The notes beneath the pieces are model-generated. The model was given only the letters and a program-made list of their open reading frames with translations. It had not been told where the DNA came from and searched no databases. From the NCBI GenBank assembly GCA_016179765.1, contig JACPCL010000030.1:1-64000 (forward strand): a stretch of 64,000 nucleotides of DNA. Reading direction: 5' to 3'. The translations under genes were made by a program, and so were the position numbers. Source of the DNA: Chloroflexota bacterium (GTDB lineage: Bacteria; Chloroflexota; Dehalococcoidia; Lucifugimonadales; JACPCL1). How positions within the stretch are numbered: the first letter of the stretch is position 1; every line of letters starts with the position of its first letter. Of this stretch, positions 33,657 through 42,638 are shown in pieces.

Positions 33657-34553
33657 CTACGCCCGGGCTGGCTGCGCTTCCCGTATCTTCGCCTCCACCG
33701 CTTTCGTGGAGACGATGTGGCGCTCCAGCCCCATCTCTTTGGGGCTGAAGCCCATGGCCAGCCCCATGAGCTGAGGCAGGTGCAGGATGGGCATGTGGAT
33801 GGCGATGCCGGACTGCTTGGCCGCCTTGGGCTGATAGCCGTCCAGGTTCAGGTGGCACAGAGGGCACGGCGTCACCATGGCGTTGGCCCCCAGGTTCTGA
33901 GCCGTAGAGGTGTGCTTGGCCACCATGTCCACGGAGTTCTTCTCGTTGATAAGCAGGATAGGCAGGCCACAGCACTTGGTCTTCCCCTCAAAGTCCACCA
34001 CCGTTGCGCCTACAGCCTCAATCAGCGTCTCCAGGGCCCCCTGGCGGTCGGGGTGCTCGCTAAAGCCTAACGCCCAGGACGGGCGCACGATGTAGCACCC
34101 GTAGAAGGGTGCGATGCGCAGGTCTTGCAGCTTACGGGTGAAGAGGGCCTTCACCTTATCCACGCCTATGTCTTCCACCATCACCCAGAGGAGGTGCTTG
34201 ATCTCCACGTTCCCCTTGTACTCCAACCCCTCCTCCTTCAAGACCTCGTTGATCTGCGCCCGGTAAGCGTCGTCATCCTGCAGGCGCTTGTTGGCCTGGG
34301 ACATGACCCCCTGGCACGTGGAGCAGATGGTCATGATGGGCAGGCCCTTCCTCTCCGCCATGGCAAAGGTCCGGGCGTTCAGGGCGTCGCCCAGCTTGCG
34401 GTCCTTCTCTTGCAGGACGCCCGCGCCGGTGCAGGCCGCGCCGGTCAGCTCCTCCAGCTCGATGCCCAGCTTTTGGCACACCAGGAGGGTAGCGGGGTAC
34501 AGCTCCGGGCAGCCGCCCCTTGCCACACAGCCGGGGTAAAAGGCGACCTTCAT
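33657..34553 (-). CDS. HdrB-like CCG-domain subunit of succinate dehydrogenase/fumarate reductase
   Basis: 298 residues with two Cys-rich CCG domains: [29 protein letters not shown], then [19 protein letters not shown] and [11 protein letters not shown]. This is the heterodisulfide-reductase-B-like subunit (SdhE-type) that replaces or anchors the usual membrane part in some Sdh/Frd and thiol:fumarate reductases. The ATG overlaps the sdhB stop (ATGA). Downstream there is no cytochrome b subunit, so the enzyme is probably of this type E arrangement, with quinone or thiol as partner. Confidence 0.88.
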   Translation of the reverse strand: MKVAFYPGCVARGGCPELYPATLLVCQKLGIELEELTGAACTGAGVLQEKDRKLGDALNARTFAMAERKGLPIMTICSTCQGVMSQANKRLQDDDAYRAQINEVLKEEGLEYKGNVEIKHLLWVMVEDIGVDKVKALFTRKLQDLRIAPFYGCYIVRPSWALGFSEHPDRQGALETLIEAVGATVVDFEGKTKCCGLPILLINEKNSVDMVAKHTSTAQNLGANAMVTPCPLCHLNLDGYQPKAAKQSGIAIHMPILHLPQLMGLAMGFSPKEMGLERHIVSTKAVEAKIREAQPARA

Positions 34554-35515
34554 GGCTTGGGGCCCTCCACTTTCTCAAAGATGCGGCGCACGTGCTCCGC
34601 CCCCTCACGCTTCGGGTGCAGTGGAGTGGGCAACTTGCCGCGACGCAAGGCTCGCCAGGCCACCGGCAGGGCCGCGAACATAGCGTTGAGGTTCATAAGG
34701 TTGAACATGCCGTAGGTGCGCGGCACCAGCCAGAACTCGTTGAGCCACCCGGTGTGCTTCACCATTTCGGCGAAGGACTCGGCGTGGCGCGCGCCGTTGG
34801 TGCCGTGCATCCCAGCAGCGATGGCCTTGTCCCGCAGGACCATGATGCGCTCCATGGGAGCCACGCCCTTGGGGCAGACCTGAACGCACTCCATGCACCG
34901 GGTGCAGTCCCAGATGCCGCTGTATTCGTTCAGCCGTTTCAGACGACCTTTGGTGGCACCGTCCCGGGGGTCGCCCACAAAACGGTAGGCCTTGGCCAGG
35001 GCTGCGGGTCCCAGGAAGTTCTTGTCCACCTCCAGCACCGTACAGTCGGAGACGCATGCGCCGCACATGATGCAGCCCATGACGCCCACCAGGTGCAGCA
35101 TCGCCTCCTGAGGCGCGATGTACTCCTCCACCGGCTCCGGGCCTTCCGGTTGAAGGTACGGCTCCACGGCGCGGATCTTGTCCCAGAAGGGCTTCATGTC
35201 CCACACCAGGTCTTTCACGGGGGCCATGTTGCCCACGGGGTCTACCCGCACCCGGCCGTTCCTGTCCATGACGCTGATGAGCTTGGTCTTGCAGCCCAAG
35301 CCAGCGTGGCCGTTGATGCGCAGGGCGCAGGAGCCGCAGATGGAGGCACGGCAGGAGCACCGGACGGCCAGCGTTGGGTCTTCATACTCCCGGATGTGTA
35401 TCAGTCCGTCCAGGACGGTGTAGTACTCCTCCACCTCCAGGGCAAACTCCTGGCGGTACGGCTTCGGGTCGGCGGCCTCGGGGTTGAATCGGCCAATGTC
35501 CAGCGTAACCCGCAT
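34550..35515 (-). CDS. sdhB: Succinate dehydrogenase/fumarate reductase iron-sulfur subunit
   Basis: About 321 residues. The plant-type [2Fe-2S] motif is [20 protein letters not shown], and two ferredoxin-type motifs follow: [13 protein letters not shown] and [15 protein letters not shown]. The C-terminus is longer than usual, which suits docking to the HdrB-like subunit. The ATG at 35515 shares one base with the sdhA stop and has AAGGAG upstream, so I prefer it to the listed 35542. It carries electrons from the flavoprotein to the CCG subunit. Confidence 0.93.
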   Translation of the reverse strand: MRVTLDIGRFNPEAADPKPYRQEFALEVEEYYTVLDGLIHIREYEDPTLAVRCSCRASICGSCALRINGHAGLGCKTKLISVMDRNGRVRVDPVGNMAPVKDLVWDMKPFWDKIRAVEPYLQPEGPEPVEEYIAPQEAMLHLVGVMGCIMCGACVSDCTVLEVDKNFLGPAALAKAYRFVGDPRDGATKGRLKRLNEYSGIWDCTRCMECVQVCPKGVAPMERIMVLRDKAIAAGMHGTNGARHAESFAEMVKHTGWLNEFWLVPRTYGMFNLMNLNAMFAALPVAWRALRRGKLPTPLHPKREGAEHVRRIFEKVEGPKP

Positions 35516-37197
35516 CAGTAGCTCCTTACCTGAGGCTTCCACTTGGTCACGGTCACAGGGGTGTAGCTGATTTCCGGCCCCCGGGGACCCATGGTGACCA
35601 TCGTATGCTTCATGAACCCCTCGTCGTCACGCTTGGGGAAGTCGGTGCGGAAGTGGGCGCCGCGGCTCTCCTTGCGGGCGATGGCGCCCAGGCAGATGGC
35701 TTCGGCGGTGTCCAGCATGAACCCCACCTCCAGGGCGAAGATGAGGTTGGTGTTGAACACCTGCCCCTTGTCGTGCACCGCCAGGCGGGAGTACCGCTCC
35801 TTCAGCTCCACAATAGTCCTGAGGGCGCGCTGCATCCCCGCCTCATCGCGAAAGACCGCCACGCCCTCGTTCATGACGCGCCCCATCTCCAGCCGTATCT
35901 TCGCGGGCGTATCGCTCGTGGGAGCGCGGTCCATGAGTTTCTTGATGGCCTCCCTCTCAGGGGAGAGGGCCGATTCCGTCAGCTCGCTTTCGCCCACCTC
36001 TTGAGCATCCCCCGCGGCGGCCTCGCCCGCCCTGCGGCCAAAGATGATGGTGTCCAGCAGGGAGTTAGCGCCCAGGCGGTTGCCGCCGTGGACGCTGACG
36101 CAGGCGCATTCGCCGGCGGCGTACAGGCCGCGAACGGAAGTGCGCCCGTTGACATCGGTCTTGATGCCGCCCATCTCGTAGTGGTTGCCTGGACGAATCG
36201 GGACAGGCTTCTCCGCCAGGTTGACGTTGGCGAAGTCCAGGGCCACTTCGTTGATGTAGCTGAGCTTGGTTTCAATGAGCTCCCGACCCAGGTGTCGCAA
36301 GTCCAGGAAAACGCAGTCATCCACGCCGCGGCCCTCATTGATCTCCGTCTGCTCGGAGCGGGAGACCACGTCCCGGGAGGCCAGCTCCATCATGTTGGGC
36401 GCGTACGTCTTCATGAAGCGGTCGCCGTCTTTGTTAATGAGGTAGGCCCCCTCGCCGCGGGCTGCTTCCGTCATCAGGATGCCGTTGCCCTTGAGGGTGG
36501 TAGGATGGTATTGCACCATCTCCATGTCCATCAGGGGCGCGCCAACGTGGTAGGCAAGAGACTGGCCGTCAGCCGTGACGATGAGGCCGTTGGTAGAAGG
36601 CTCGTAGATGCGGCCGGTGCCGCCCGTGCACAGGATGACCGCCTTGCCCTTGATGAGGTGCAACTGGCCGGTCAGCATCTCAAGAGCCGCCACGCCCCGC
36701 ACGGCGCCATCCTCCATGACCAGGGAGGTGACGAACCACTCCTCGTACACCCGTGCCCTGGCCTTCACGATCTGCTCGTACAGGACGTGCAGCATGGCCT
36801 GGCCGGTGATGTCCGCAACGAAGAATGTCCGGGCGCGTTGCTGCCCACCGAAGCGGCGTGTGCCAAGCCGCCCCTCCTCATCCCGGTTGAAGATGACGCC
36901 CATGTGCTCCATCTCAATGATGGCTGGGCCGGCCTCCTGGCACATCACCTCAATGGCATCCTGGTCGCCCAGGTAGTCGCTGCCCTTGACCGTCTCAAAG
37001 GCGTGCTCCTCCCAGTCGTCGCCACGGCTGGTGAGGGCTGCGTTGATGCCGCCCTGGGCGGCGTTGGAGTGGCTCCTGACGGGGTGGACCTTGGTGATCA
37101 TGGCCACGTCGGCGCCCTTTTGGATGGCCGCCAGGGTGGCCCGCATACCCGCAAGGCCCGCGCCCACTACCACCACGTCATGCTGATATACGGCCAT
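35515..37197 (-). CDS. sdhA: Succinate dehydrogenase/fumarate reductase flavoprotein
   Basis: About 560 residues. It has the FAD-binding VVVVGAGLAGMRATLAA, the His of the covalent flavin site in RSHSNAAQGGINAAL, the active-site block YHPTTLKGNG and EAARGEGAYLINKDGDRF, and GGNRLGANSLLDTIIFGRRA. It oxidises succinate to fumarate in the TCA cycle, or runs in reverse. A GTG at 37203 and an ATG at 37197 are both possible; I use the ATG. It leads the three-gene operon sdhA-sdhB-HdrB-like. Confidence 0.95.
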   Translation of the reverse strand: MAVYQHDVVVVGAGLAGMRATLAAIQKGADVAMITKVHPVRSHSNAAQGGINAALTSRGDDWEEHAFETVKGSDYLGDQDAIEVMCQEAGPAIIEMEHMGVIFNRDEEGRLGTRRFGGQQRARTFFVADITGQAMLHVLYEQIVKARARVYEEWFVTSLVMEDGAVRGVAALEMLTGQLHLIKGKAVILCTGGTGRIYEPSTNGLIVTADGQSLAYHVGAPLMDMEMVQYHPTTLKGNGILMTEAARGEGAYLINKDGDRFMKTYAPNMMELASRDVVSRSEQTEINEGRGVDDCVFLDLRHLGRELIETKLSYINEVALDFANVNLAEKPVPIRPGNHYEMGGIKTDVNGRTSVRGLYAAGECACVSVHGGNRLGANSLLDTIIFGRRAGEAAAGDAQEVGESELTESALSPEREAIKKLMDRAPTSDTPAKIRLEMGRVMNEGVAVFRDEAGMQRALRTIVELKERYSRLAVHDKGQVFNTNLIFALEVGFMLDTAEAICLGAIARKESRGAHFRTDFPKRDDEGFMKHTMVTMGPRGPEISYTPVTVTKWKPQVRSY

Positions 37198-37277
37198 AGT
37201 CACTTCCCAGCGCGAAGATGTCGGAAATGCCCCTCACTATACCACAAAACCCTCTGGCCAACCCACGAGAAGGGGCC

Positions 37278-37820
37278 TCAGCTTGAAATATTCAGGCGTT
37301 TTTCAGCCAGCAGCAACGCCGCGATGGTCTTGCCGTCCACAATCTCTCCGGTGCTTATCATCTTGATGGCCTGGCAGAGCGGCACAAAGGTCACGTCAAT
37401 GTGCTCATCCTCCTCCGGATCCGCCCGCCCGGCCACCAGGCCCGTCGCCAGATAGGTGTGCATCAGCTCTGTGCAGAACCCAGGCGAAACGTAAAAAGAG
37501 GCCAAATGCTCCATCTTGCGGGCCGTGTAGCCCGTCTCCTCCCGCAGCTCCCGCCGGGCAGCCGCCTCCGGGTCCTCCCCCTCGTTCATGCCGCCGGCAG
37601 GGGCCTCCAGCAGCCACGCCTCCACTGGCTTACGGTACTGCCGCTCCAGCAGCACGTTGCCCTGACCGTCCACCGGCAGGATAGTCACCGACTGGCTGTG
37701 CTCCACCACCTCCCGCCTGGCGGTGCCGCCATCGGGCAGGGACACGGTATCCACCCGCAGGCCCACCACCCTCCCCTGGAAGATACGCTTGGTCTCTACG
37801 GTTTTTTCAGGCGGCTGCAT
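37278..37820 (-). CDS. Nudix hydrolase, ADP-ribose pyrophosphatase type
   Basis: 180 residues with the Nudix box G-x5-E-x7-REL-x-EE-x-GY (MNEGEDPEAAARRELREETG). The N-terminal strand with REVVEHSQSVTILPVD and the later PGFCTELMHTYLA are typical of ADP-ribose pyrophosphatases, which split ADP-ribose to AMP and ribose 5-phosphate. It is followed by sdhA in the divergent-to-tandem arrangement with no obvious link. Confidence 0.88.
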   Translation of the reverse strand: MQPPEKTVETKRIFQGRVVGLRVDTVSLPDGGTARREVVEHSQSVTILPVDGQGNVLLERQYRKPVEAWLLEAPAGGMNEGEDPEAAARRELREETGYTARKMEHLASFYVSPGFCTELMHTYLATGLVAGRADPEEDEHIDVTFVPLCQAIKMISTGEIVDGKTIAALLLAEKRLNISS

Positions 37821-37835
37821 CGTCGCTCACAACAG

Positions 37836-37921
37836 TCCCCCCTTCCCTTGAGGGAAGGAGACTAGAGCCTGTCCTTGAGTCCCGATGTAGTCGGGACGAA
37901 GGAGGGTTAGGTCAAGTCACC
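37836..37921. repeat. C-rich palindromic intergenic repeat
   Basis: CCTTCCCT-TG-AGGGAAGG is followed by AGAGCCTGTCCT, a GTCCCGA/TCGGGAC hairpin, and GGGTTAGGTCAAGTCACC, which ends just before the stop of the MFS gene. The last block recurs at about 39513 next to the nadK stop, and AGAGCCTGTCCT recurs at 44688. It is a member of a loosely conserved family. Confidence 0.55.
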
Positions 37922-37953
37922 GTGCTCCCCGTACCCTCGCCTAGCTTACACCA

Positions 37954-39263
37954 TCAGACGGGGAGACGGGCGTCTGAGGAACGCACTGGTGGGGCGGGCC
38001 GCTTGGTCAAAATAAAAAAGATGGAACCGAGGCCGCTCACTACCGCAAGGACAAGAAACCCCTGGACATAGTTCCCCTGGATATCCGCCATGTAACCGGC
38101 AAGGATAGGGCCTACGATGGAACAGGCCGTGGTGAGCATTCCGGCAGTGCCAGTGATGGCGCCGAACGAGGTCCGCCCAAAGTACTGTCCGCGGATGGAA
38201 CTCATCATGGGACCTCGCATGCCCCAAAAGATGCCGTAGAACACCGCAAAGACGAGCACGTGCCACAAGACCGTCGCCAGGGCAAAAATGGCTAGCGCAA
38301 TGGATGTCCCCACCATCGCGCCGGCGGCCAGGTAGCGCATATCGCCTCGGTCCCCCCCAGGATGCCTCCTAGAACACGGCCGGCGACCGTCGCCACGCCC
38401 ATCACCCCAACCATAAGGGCCGCAGCGGAGGACGAAAGCCCGACACCCTGCTCAACGTGAGCGAACTGGTGAACCGTCACCGCTGAAATGATCATCACCG
38501 CCATACCGTGCCCGAGGCCAATGAACCAGAAGCTGCGTGTCCTCAAGGCTTCTACCAGGGTGAAATCAACGCTAGGCCCTGCGGCCTCTTGCGAGCGTCT
38601 GTCCTCAACACCTCTAGCGGAAGAAGTAGATGCCGTGGACGCGCCGTCGGGGAACACTCCATACGGCTCCGGGGCTCGCCGTACCAGAAACGCCAGGGGA
38701 ATGCCAACCACCCAGACGAATACGCCCGAAACGATAGCAGCCGTGCGCCAACCAAACGTGGACAGGACAATCAGCAGCAAGGGCACAACGAGGATTCCTG
38801 AAAAGCCGTTGCCGGTCTGTGTAAGCGCCATAGCCAAGGTCCGCTTTCGCCGGAACCAGTTGTTGAGCGCGACGAAGAGGGCGATGGAACCTGACAAGCT
38901 GGCGCCGATGGCGAGGACCACGTGGGCGGCATAATAGGCCCACAGCGAGCTAACGAAGCCAAGGAGTACCATGCCGAGGCCAAAGATCACCGCCCCGATC
39001 ACCATGATCGCCTTCGGTCCCAACCAGTCCACCAGAAAGCCCTCAATGGGACCGAGGAGGCCGCTCTCCAACTGCATCACAGACCGCCCGCCAGCCAGAG
39101 CAGTTTTGCTCCACCCAAACTGCTTCTCCAGAGGAACAAGGAAGGCGCCAAGCCCCTGCCCTCCAACGCCACTACTAAGCGTCTGGATGACCGTCCCCAC
39201 CGCCACAATAACCCACCCGTAGAAAACCGTTCGCCTCTTCCCTAACAGCGGTACCTGCAACAA
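37954..39263 (-). pseudogene. MFS transporter with a frameshift
   Basis: Two overlapping ORFs (38292-39263 and 37954-38340) form one 12-helix major facilitator protein of about 436 residues. It starts MLQVPLLGKRRTVFYGWVIV and resembles the oxalate/formate-antiporter-like group of monocarboxylate carriers (ALAGGRSVMQLESGLLGPIEG, NNWFRRKRTLAMALTQTG). The break is at seven Gs (CCCCCCC on the plus strand, 38352-38358); one extra G would join the two parts as GGILGGDRGDMRYLAA. The start is TTG and uncertain. It may be a real pseudogene or a homopolymer error. Confidence 0.8.
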
Positions 39264-39526
39264 TGTGGACTTCCTTCTCTTGAGGGCCAGCTAACTTCCT
39301 GGGGAGCATGCGCTAGCGACAGCTTTCGTCCCCTGCAGCCGGTGACATCTCATCTCATTCGGCGAGACTGAGCCGCGCCGAATACTCACCATGCTCTTTT
39401 CCCCATTTGCTTCATAGCCTGCACGAGTGAGCCGCCGCCGCCAAAAGCCTGAATCTCAATGCAGTCGGGATGAAGGGGAAGCCAATGGGGCAGCCGAAGG
39501 GGGAAGGGGCTAGGGGTTAGGTCAAG

Positions 39527-40417
39527 TCACCGCAGCGCCCGTGGCTTGAGCTCCCCGCCCTCCAGCCCCAGGCGTCGCATCAGGGTGGCGTAGTAGTGGG
39601 AGGGCGGCTGCGACCGCAAGAACCGCGCCTTGTAGGGGCTGGCTTCCAGCAGCACCTCGTCCCCTTCACTCACACGAAGGTCTATGAAGCCGTCCACGCT
39701 CAGGGTCGCCGGCCCCTGGGAGACCACGCCCAGCCGGATACGGCTGGTGGGCGGCAGCACCAGGGGGCTGCTGAGGCCCAGATGCACCGCCACGGGGTTC
39801 AGGATGATGTCCCGGGACAGGGGATGCAGAATGGGGCCGCCCGCCGACAGCGAGTACCCCGTACTCCCTGTAGCCGTCGCCACTATCACCGAGTCCGCCC
39901 GGTACTCCGCCAGGAAAGCATCATCCACAAAAACGCGGATGGTCGCCATCCGGGCCACGGCGCTGCTGCCCACTACCGCCTCATTCAATGCGAGGCACAG
40001 GGGCGCCGCCGCCCAGGGGTCGTACCCCTCCTCCCCCTGCCCCACCCCCGCGGGGGCGATGCGCGCCTGAAGCATGGCCCGCTCCTCTATCCACAGCTCC
40101 TCCACCAGGTAGCGCTCCACGTTCTCCAGGGCCTCTTTGCCACCCAGCTCCGTCATGAACCCCAAACGCCCCATGTTGATGCCCAGGATGGGCACACCTT
40201 GCGGGGCGGCCAGGTGGGCTGCGTGCAGGATCGTGCCGTCGCCTCCCACGGTGAGCAGCAGGTCAACCTTCAGGCTCCCCTCACCCCGGCGCTCCAGGTC
40301 CTCTATGGAGGTGTACAGGGCACGCCTGTCCAGCTTCAGGCGCTGGAGGAGCTTGCCCACAAGCTCCTGCGCTCCATTGATGGAAGGGTTGTACACGATG
40401 GCTACGGAGCGGCGCAT
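39527..40417 (-). CDS. nadK: NAD kinase
   Basis: About 296 residues. The family motif GGDGT is in LLTVGGDGTILHAA; NMGRLGFMTE, LALNEAVVG and TGSTGYSLSAGGPI follow. It phosphorylates NAD to NADP. The listed ORF begins at 40483, but MRRSVAIVYNPS at 40417 matches the usual start. It is divergent from rex, the NADH-sensing repressor, across about 280 bp; the pairing is suggestive but I see no Rex operator. Confidence 0.94.
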   Translation of the reverse strand: MRRSVAIVYNPSINGAQELVGKLLQRLKLDRRALYTSIEDLERRGEGSLKVDLLLTVGGDGTILHAAHLAAPQGVPILGINMGRLGFMTELGGKEALENVERYLVEELWIEERAMLQARIAPAGVGQGEEGYDPWAAAPLCLALNEAVVGSSAVARMATIRVFVDDAFLAEYRADSVIVATATGSTGYSLSAGGPILHPLSRDIILNPVAVHLGLSSPLVLPPTSRIRLGVVSQGPATLSVDGFIDLRVSEGDEVLLEASPYKARFLRSQPPSHYYATLMRRLGLEGGELKPRALR

Positions 40418-40547
40418 GGCACCCTGAATCTCAACACTGCTGTGGCTCCTGATGACCCAGTGACGGCAGTGGGAGTCTACCAACTGGCCCCAGGGGTGTC
40501 AACGAAGGGACGCGCCAAACTTGACCCTTCCCACCCTGGCAGAGTCG

Positions 40548-40577
40548 TTGACTCTCCCCAGTATCAAAGACTACAAT
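40548..40577 (+). promoter_or_regulatory. Putative promoter of rex
   Basis: TTGACT, 18-base spacer, TACAAT, about 125 bp before the rex ATG. Confidence 0.5.
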
Positions 40578-40701
40578 CAAGCTAACACAAGGCTAATGGT
40601 GCCCCCATGGCCCCTCCAGCGACCACTCCCTGTCCACTCCTGCCCTCCGGCCCTTTCTCCTTTCCTCCCTCTCACGTACTCGCCCGCGGGGTTCACCACC
40701 T

Positions 40702-41385
40702 ATGACAGCACGACCCGCCCAAAGCCCTAACGGGGCCGCTGAAGTCCCCGAGGTAGTGGTGTCCCGCCTGCCGCAATACGTGCGGGCCTTGACCCGCCTG
40801 AGCCAGCAGGGGACCACCGTGGTCAGCTCCCAGCAGCTTGGCGAGCTTATCCAGATGACCCCCGCCCAGATTCGCAAGGACCTCAGCTACTTTGGCCGCT
40901 TCGGCAAGCAGGGGCGCGGCTACTCCGTCAAATATCTGTTAGGAGAGCTGCGGCGCATTCTGGGCCTGGACAGGGAGTGGCGCGTGGGCCTGGTGGGTGT
41001 GGGCCGCCTGGGACGGGCCATCCTCAGCTACCCCGGCTTTTCGCCTGAAGGGTTCAGGATCGTGGCCGCCTTTGACGCCGATCCACGTCAAGTGGGCCAG
41101 ATGGTGGGCGGCATCATGGTGCAGCCCATGCACCGCCTACGCGAGGGGGTACAGGAACTGGGGATACGCATCGGCATCGTTGCGGTACCCGCCTCCCAGG
41201 TGCAAGAGGTCATTGACCGCCTGGTCCAGTGCGACGTCCGCGCCATCGTAAACTACGCGCCGGTCAACGCCCAGGTACCGGCCCACGTACGCGTCCGCAA
41301 CATTGACCCCGTCCTGGCCCTCCAGTCCATAACCTTCTACCTCACCACCCTGGAAAACGCCGAAAAGCGTGGAGCAGCCAGATAG
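40702..41385 (+). CDS. rex: Redox-sensing transcriptional repressor Rex
   Basis: 227 residues. The N-terminal winged helix (VVVSRLPQYVRALTRLSQQG, MTPAQIRKDLSYFGRFGKQG) binds operators. The C-terminal Rossmann domain with LVGVGRLGRAIL senses the NADH/NAD ratio. Rex usually controls respiratory and fermentative genes. The C-terminal swap helix ends FYLTTLENAEKRG. It is followed by rpsP with its own promoter. Confidence 0.95.
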   Translation: MTARPAQSPNGAAEVPEVVVSRLPQYVRALTRLSQQGTTVVSSQQLGELIQMTPAQIRKDLSYFGRFGKQGRGYSVKYLLGELRRILGLDREWRVGLVGVGRLGRAILSYPGFSPEGFRIVAAFDADPRQVGQMVGGIMVQPMHRLREGVQELGIRIGIVAVPASQVQEVIDRLVQCDVRAIVNYAPVNAQVPAHVRVRNIDPVLALQSITFYLTTLENAEKRGAAR

Positions 41386-41420
41386 GGCCTCCCTGGCTTG
41401 CACAGCATTGCAGCGGCGCG

Positions 41421-41450
41421 TTGACAACTCAGCGGTGCGCCAGATACAAT
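41421..41450 (+). promoter_or_regulatory. Putative promoter of rpsP
   Basis: TTGACA, 18-base spacer, TACAAT, 32 bp before the rpsP start codon. It is a near-consensus promoter, as expected for a ribosomal protein operon. Confidence 0.6.
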
Positions 41451-41482
41451 TTGAGCATTCTCATTTGATCCAGCGAGGTTTC

Positions 41483-41731
41483 ATGCTACGAATTAGACTA
41501 CGGAGAGTCGGGGCCAAGAAGCATCCTGCCTACCGCATCGTGGTGGCTGACTCCCGCAAACCCCGCAACGGCGCCTACGTGGACCAGGTAGGCCACTACG
41601 ACCCCATGTCCAATCCGCCTACCATCCTGTTGGACGAGGCGAAGCTGCAAGGGTGGGTTAACAAGGGCGCACAGCCTTCAGAATCGGTGCACCGCATCCT
41701 GAAAAGCCGCGCAACTCCCAAAGAAGGGTAG
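41483..41731 (+). CDS. rpsP: 30S ribosomal protein S16
   Basis: 82 residues from the ATG at 41483 (MLRIRLRRVGAKKHPAYRIV), with GAGG upstream; the listed extension before it is not family sequence. ADSRKPRNGAYVDQVGHYDP is the conserved core. It heads the rpsP-khpA-rimM group. The usual trmD and rplS do not follow. Confidence 0.97.
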   Translation: MLRIRLRRVGAKKHPAYRIVVADSRKPRNGAYVDQVGHYDPMSNPPTILLDEAKLQGWVNKGAQPSESVHRILKSRATPKEG

Positions 41732-41737
41732 CCCAAC

Positions 41738-41965
41738 GTGCTGGAACTGGTTGAGTACATGGCCAAGTCCCTTGCCACTAAGCCCGACGAGGTCAGGGTG
41801 ACCGAGATTGTGGAGGACGGCAGAACCATCCTTCGCCTGGAGGTAGCTGCCGAAGACAAGGGCAAGGTCATAGGCCGGGAGGGCCGCGTCGCCCAGGCCA
41901 TGCGTATCCTGGTACGGGTGGCCGCCGTCAAAGAGGGCACACGGGCCATCCTGGAGATTGTGTAG
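41738..41965 (+). CDS. khpA: KH-domain RNA-binding protein KhpA
   Basis: 75 residues with one KH domain; the GxxG loop is in DKGKVIGREGRVAQAMR. It starts at a GTG six bases after rpsP, the standard location of khpA between rpsP and rimM. It binds RNA, in some bacteria together with KhpB. Confidence 0.93.
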   Translation: MLELVEYMAKSLATKPDEVRVTEIVEDGRTILRLEVAAEDKGKVIGREGRVAQAMRILVRVAAVKEGTRAILEIV

Positions 41966-42043
41966 CCCAGCCGCTCTTTGCCGCGCCCGCCCACAATCCC
42001 CTTCCCCTTGCCGCCCCTACCCACCAGCCTGCCGAGCCCCTCC

Positions 42044-42526
42044 ATGCCAACCATCCTCGTCGGCATCATCACCGCCCCAGTAGGGCTGGACGGCTCCGTC
42101 CGCGTGGAATCCCTCTCCGACGTACCGCACCGCTTCGCTCCCGGCTCAACCCTCCTCCTTCATGGTGCGCCACATAAGGTCCAGCGCCTGCGCAAAGGCC
42201 GCCTGCCCGTCCTCAAGCTGGAGGGCGTGAACACCCGGGAGGCCGCGGAGCGGCTGCGCGACGCAGAGCTCCACGTGCCGGAAGGGGATTCGCCACAGCC
42301 CCCCAAAGACACTTACTACCACTACCAGCTCCTGGATATGCAGGTGGTAGACACCCTGGGCAACCCTCTAGGCGTCATCACCGAAATCCTCTCCTCTCCC
42401 GCCAACGATGTCTACGTTGTCACGAGCGTTGGCCGTGAAACCCTCGTGCCCGCCCTAGCCGACGTCGTGAAAGAGGTAGACCTGGCGGCCAGACGCATGG
42501 TGGTAGACATGCCTGCCATCGTATGA
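42044..42526 (+). CDS. rimM: Ribosome maturation factor RimM
   Basis: About 160 residues from MPTILVGIITAPVGLDGSVR at 42044. The RimM N-domain and the PRC-barrel C-domain (YYHYQLLDMQVVDTLGNPLG, VPALADVVKEVDLAARRMVV) are both present. It helps assemble the 30S head. The Pro-rich stretch before the ATG in the listed ORF is not part of the family. Confidence 0.95.
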   Translation: MPTILVGIITAPVGLDGSVRVESLSDVPHRFAPGSTLLLHGAPHKVQRLRKGRLPVLKLEGVNTREAAERLRDAELHVPEGDSPQPPKDTYYHYQLLDMQVVDTLGNPLGVITEILSSPANDVYVVTSVGRETLVPALADVVKEVDLAARRMVVDMPAIV

Positions 42527-42638
42527 GAGGAGCCACCCTGATGGCTCACCCCTCATATCCTGGTATCCCTGACATTTCGCCAAACCGCTACGTTACTATC
42601 CACGGACTTTCCACACGCTCCAGTTTAAGGCGGGCGTC

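Noticed and set aside
34520-35521. Plus-strand ORF of 333 residues
   Set aside because: Antisense shadow of sdhB.
35605-37455. Plus-strand ORF of 616 residues
   Set aside because: Fully antisense to sdhA and part of the Nudix gene; no family-like motif.
40418-40701. Rex operator between nadK and rex
   Set aside because: No TTGTGAA-type inverted repeat was found; only a promoter can be supported.
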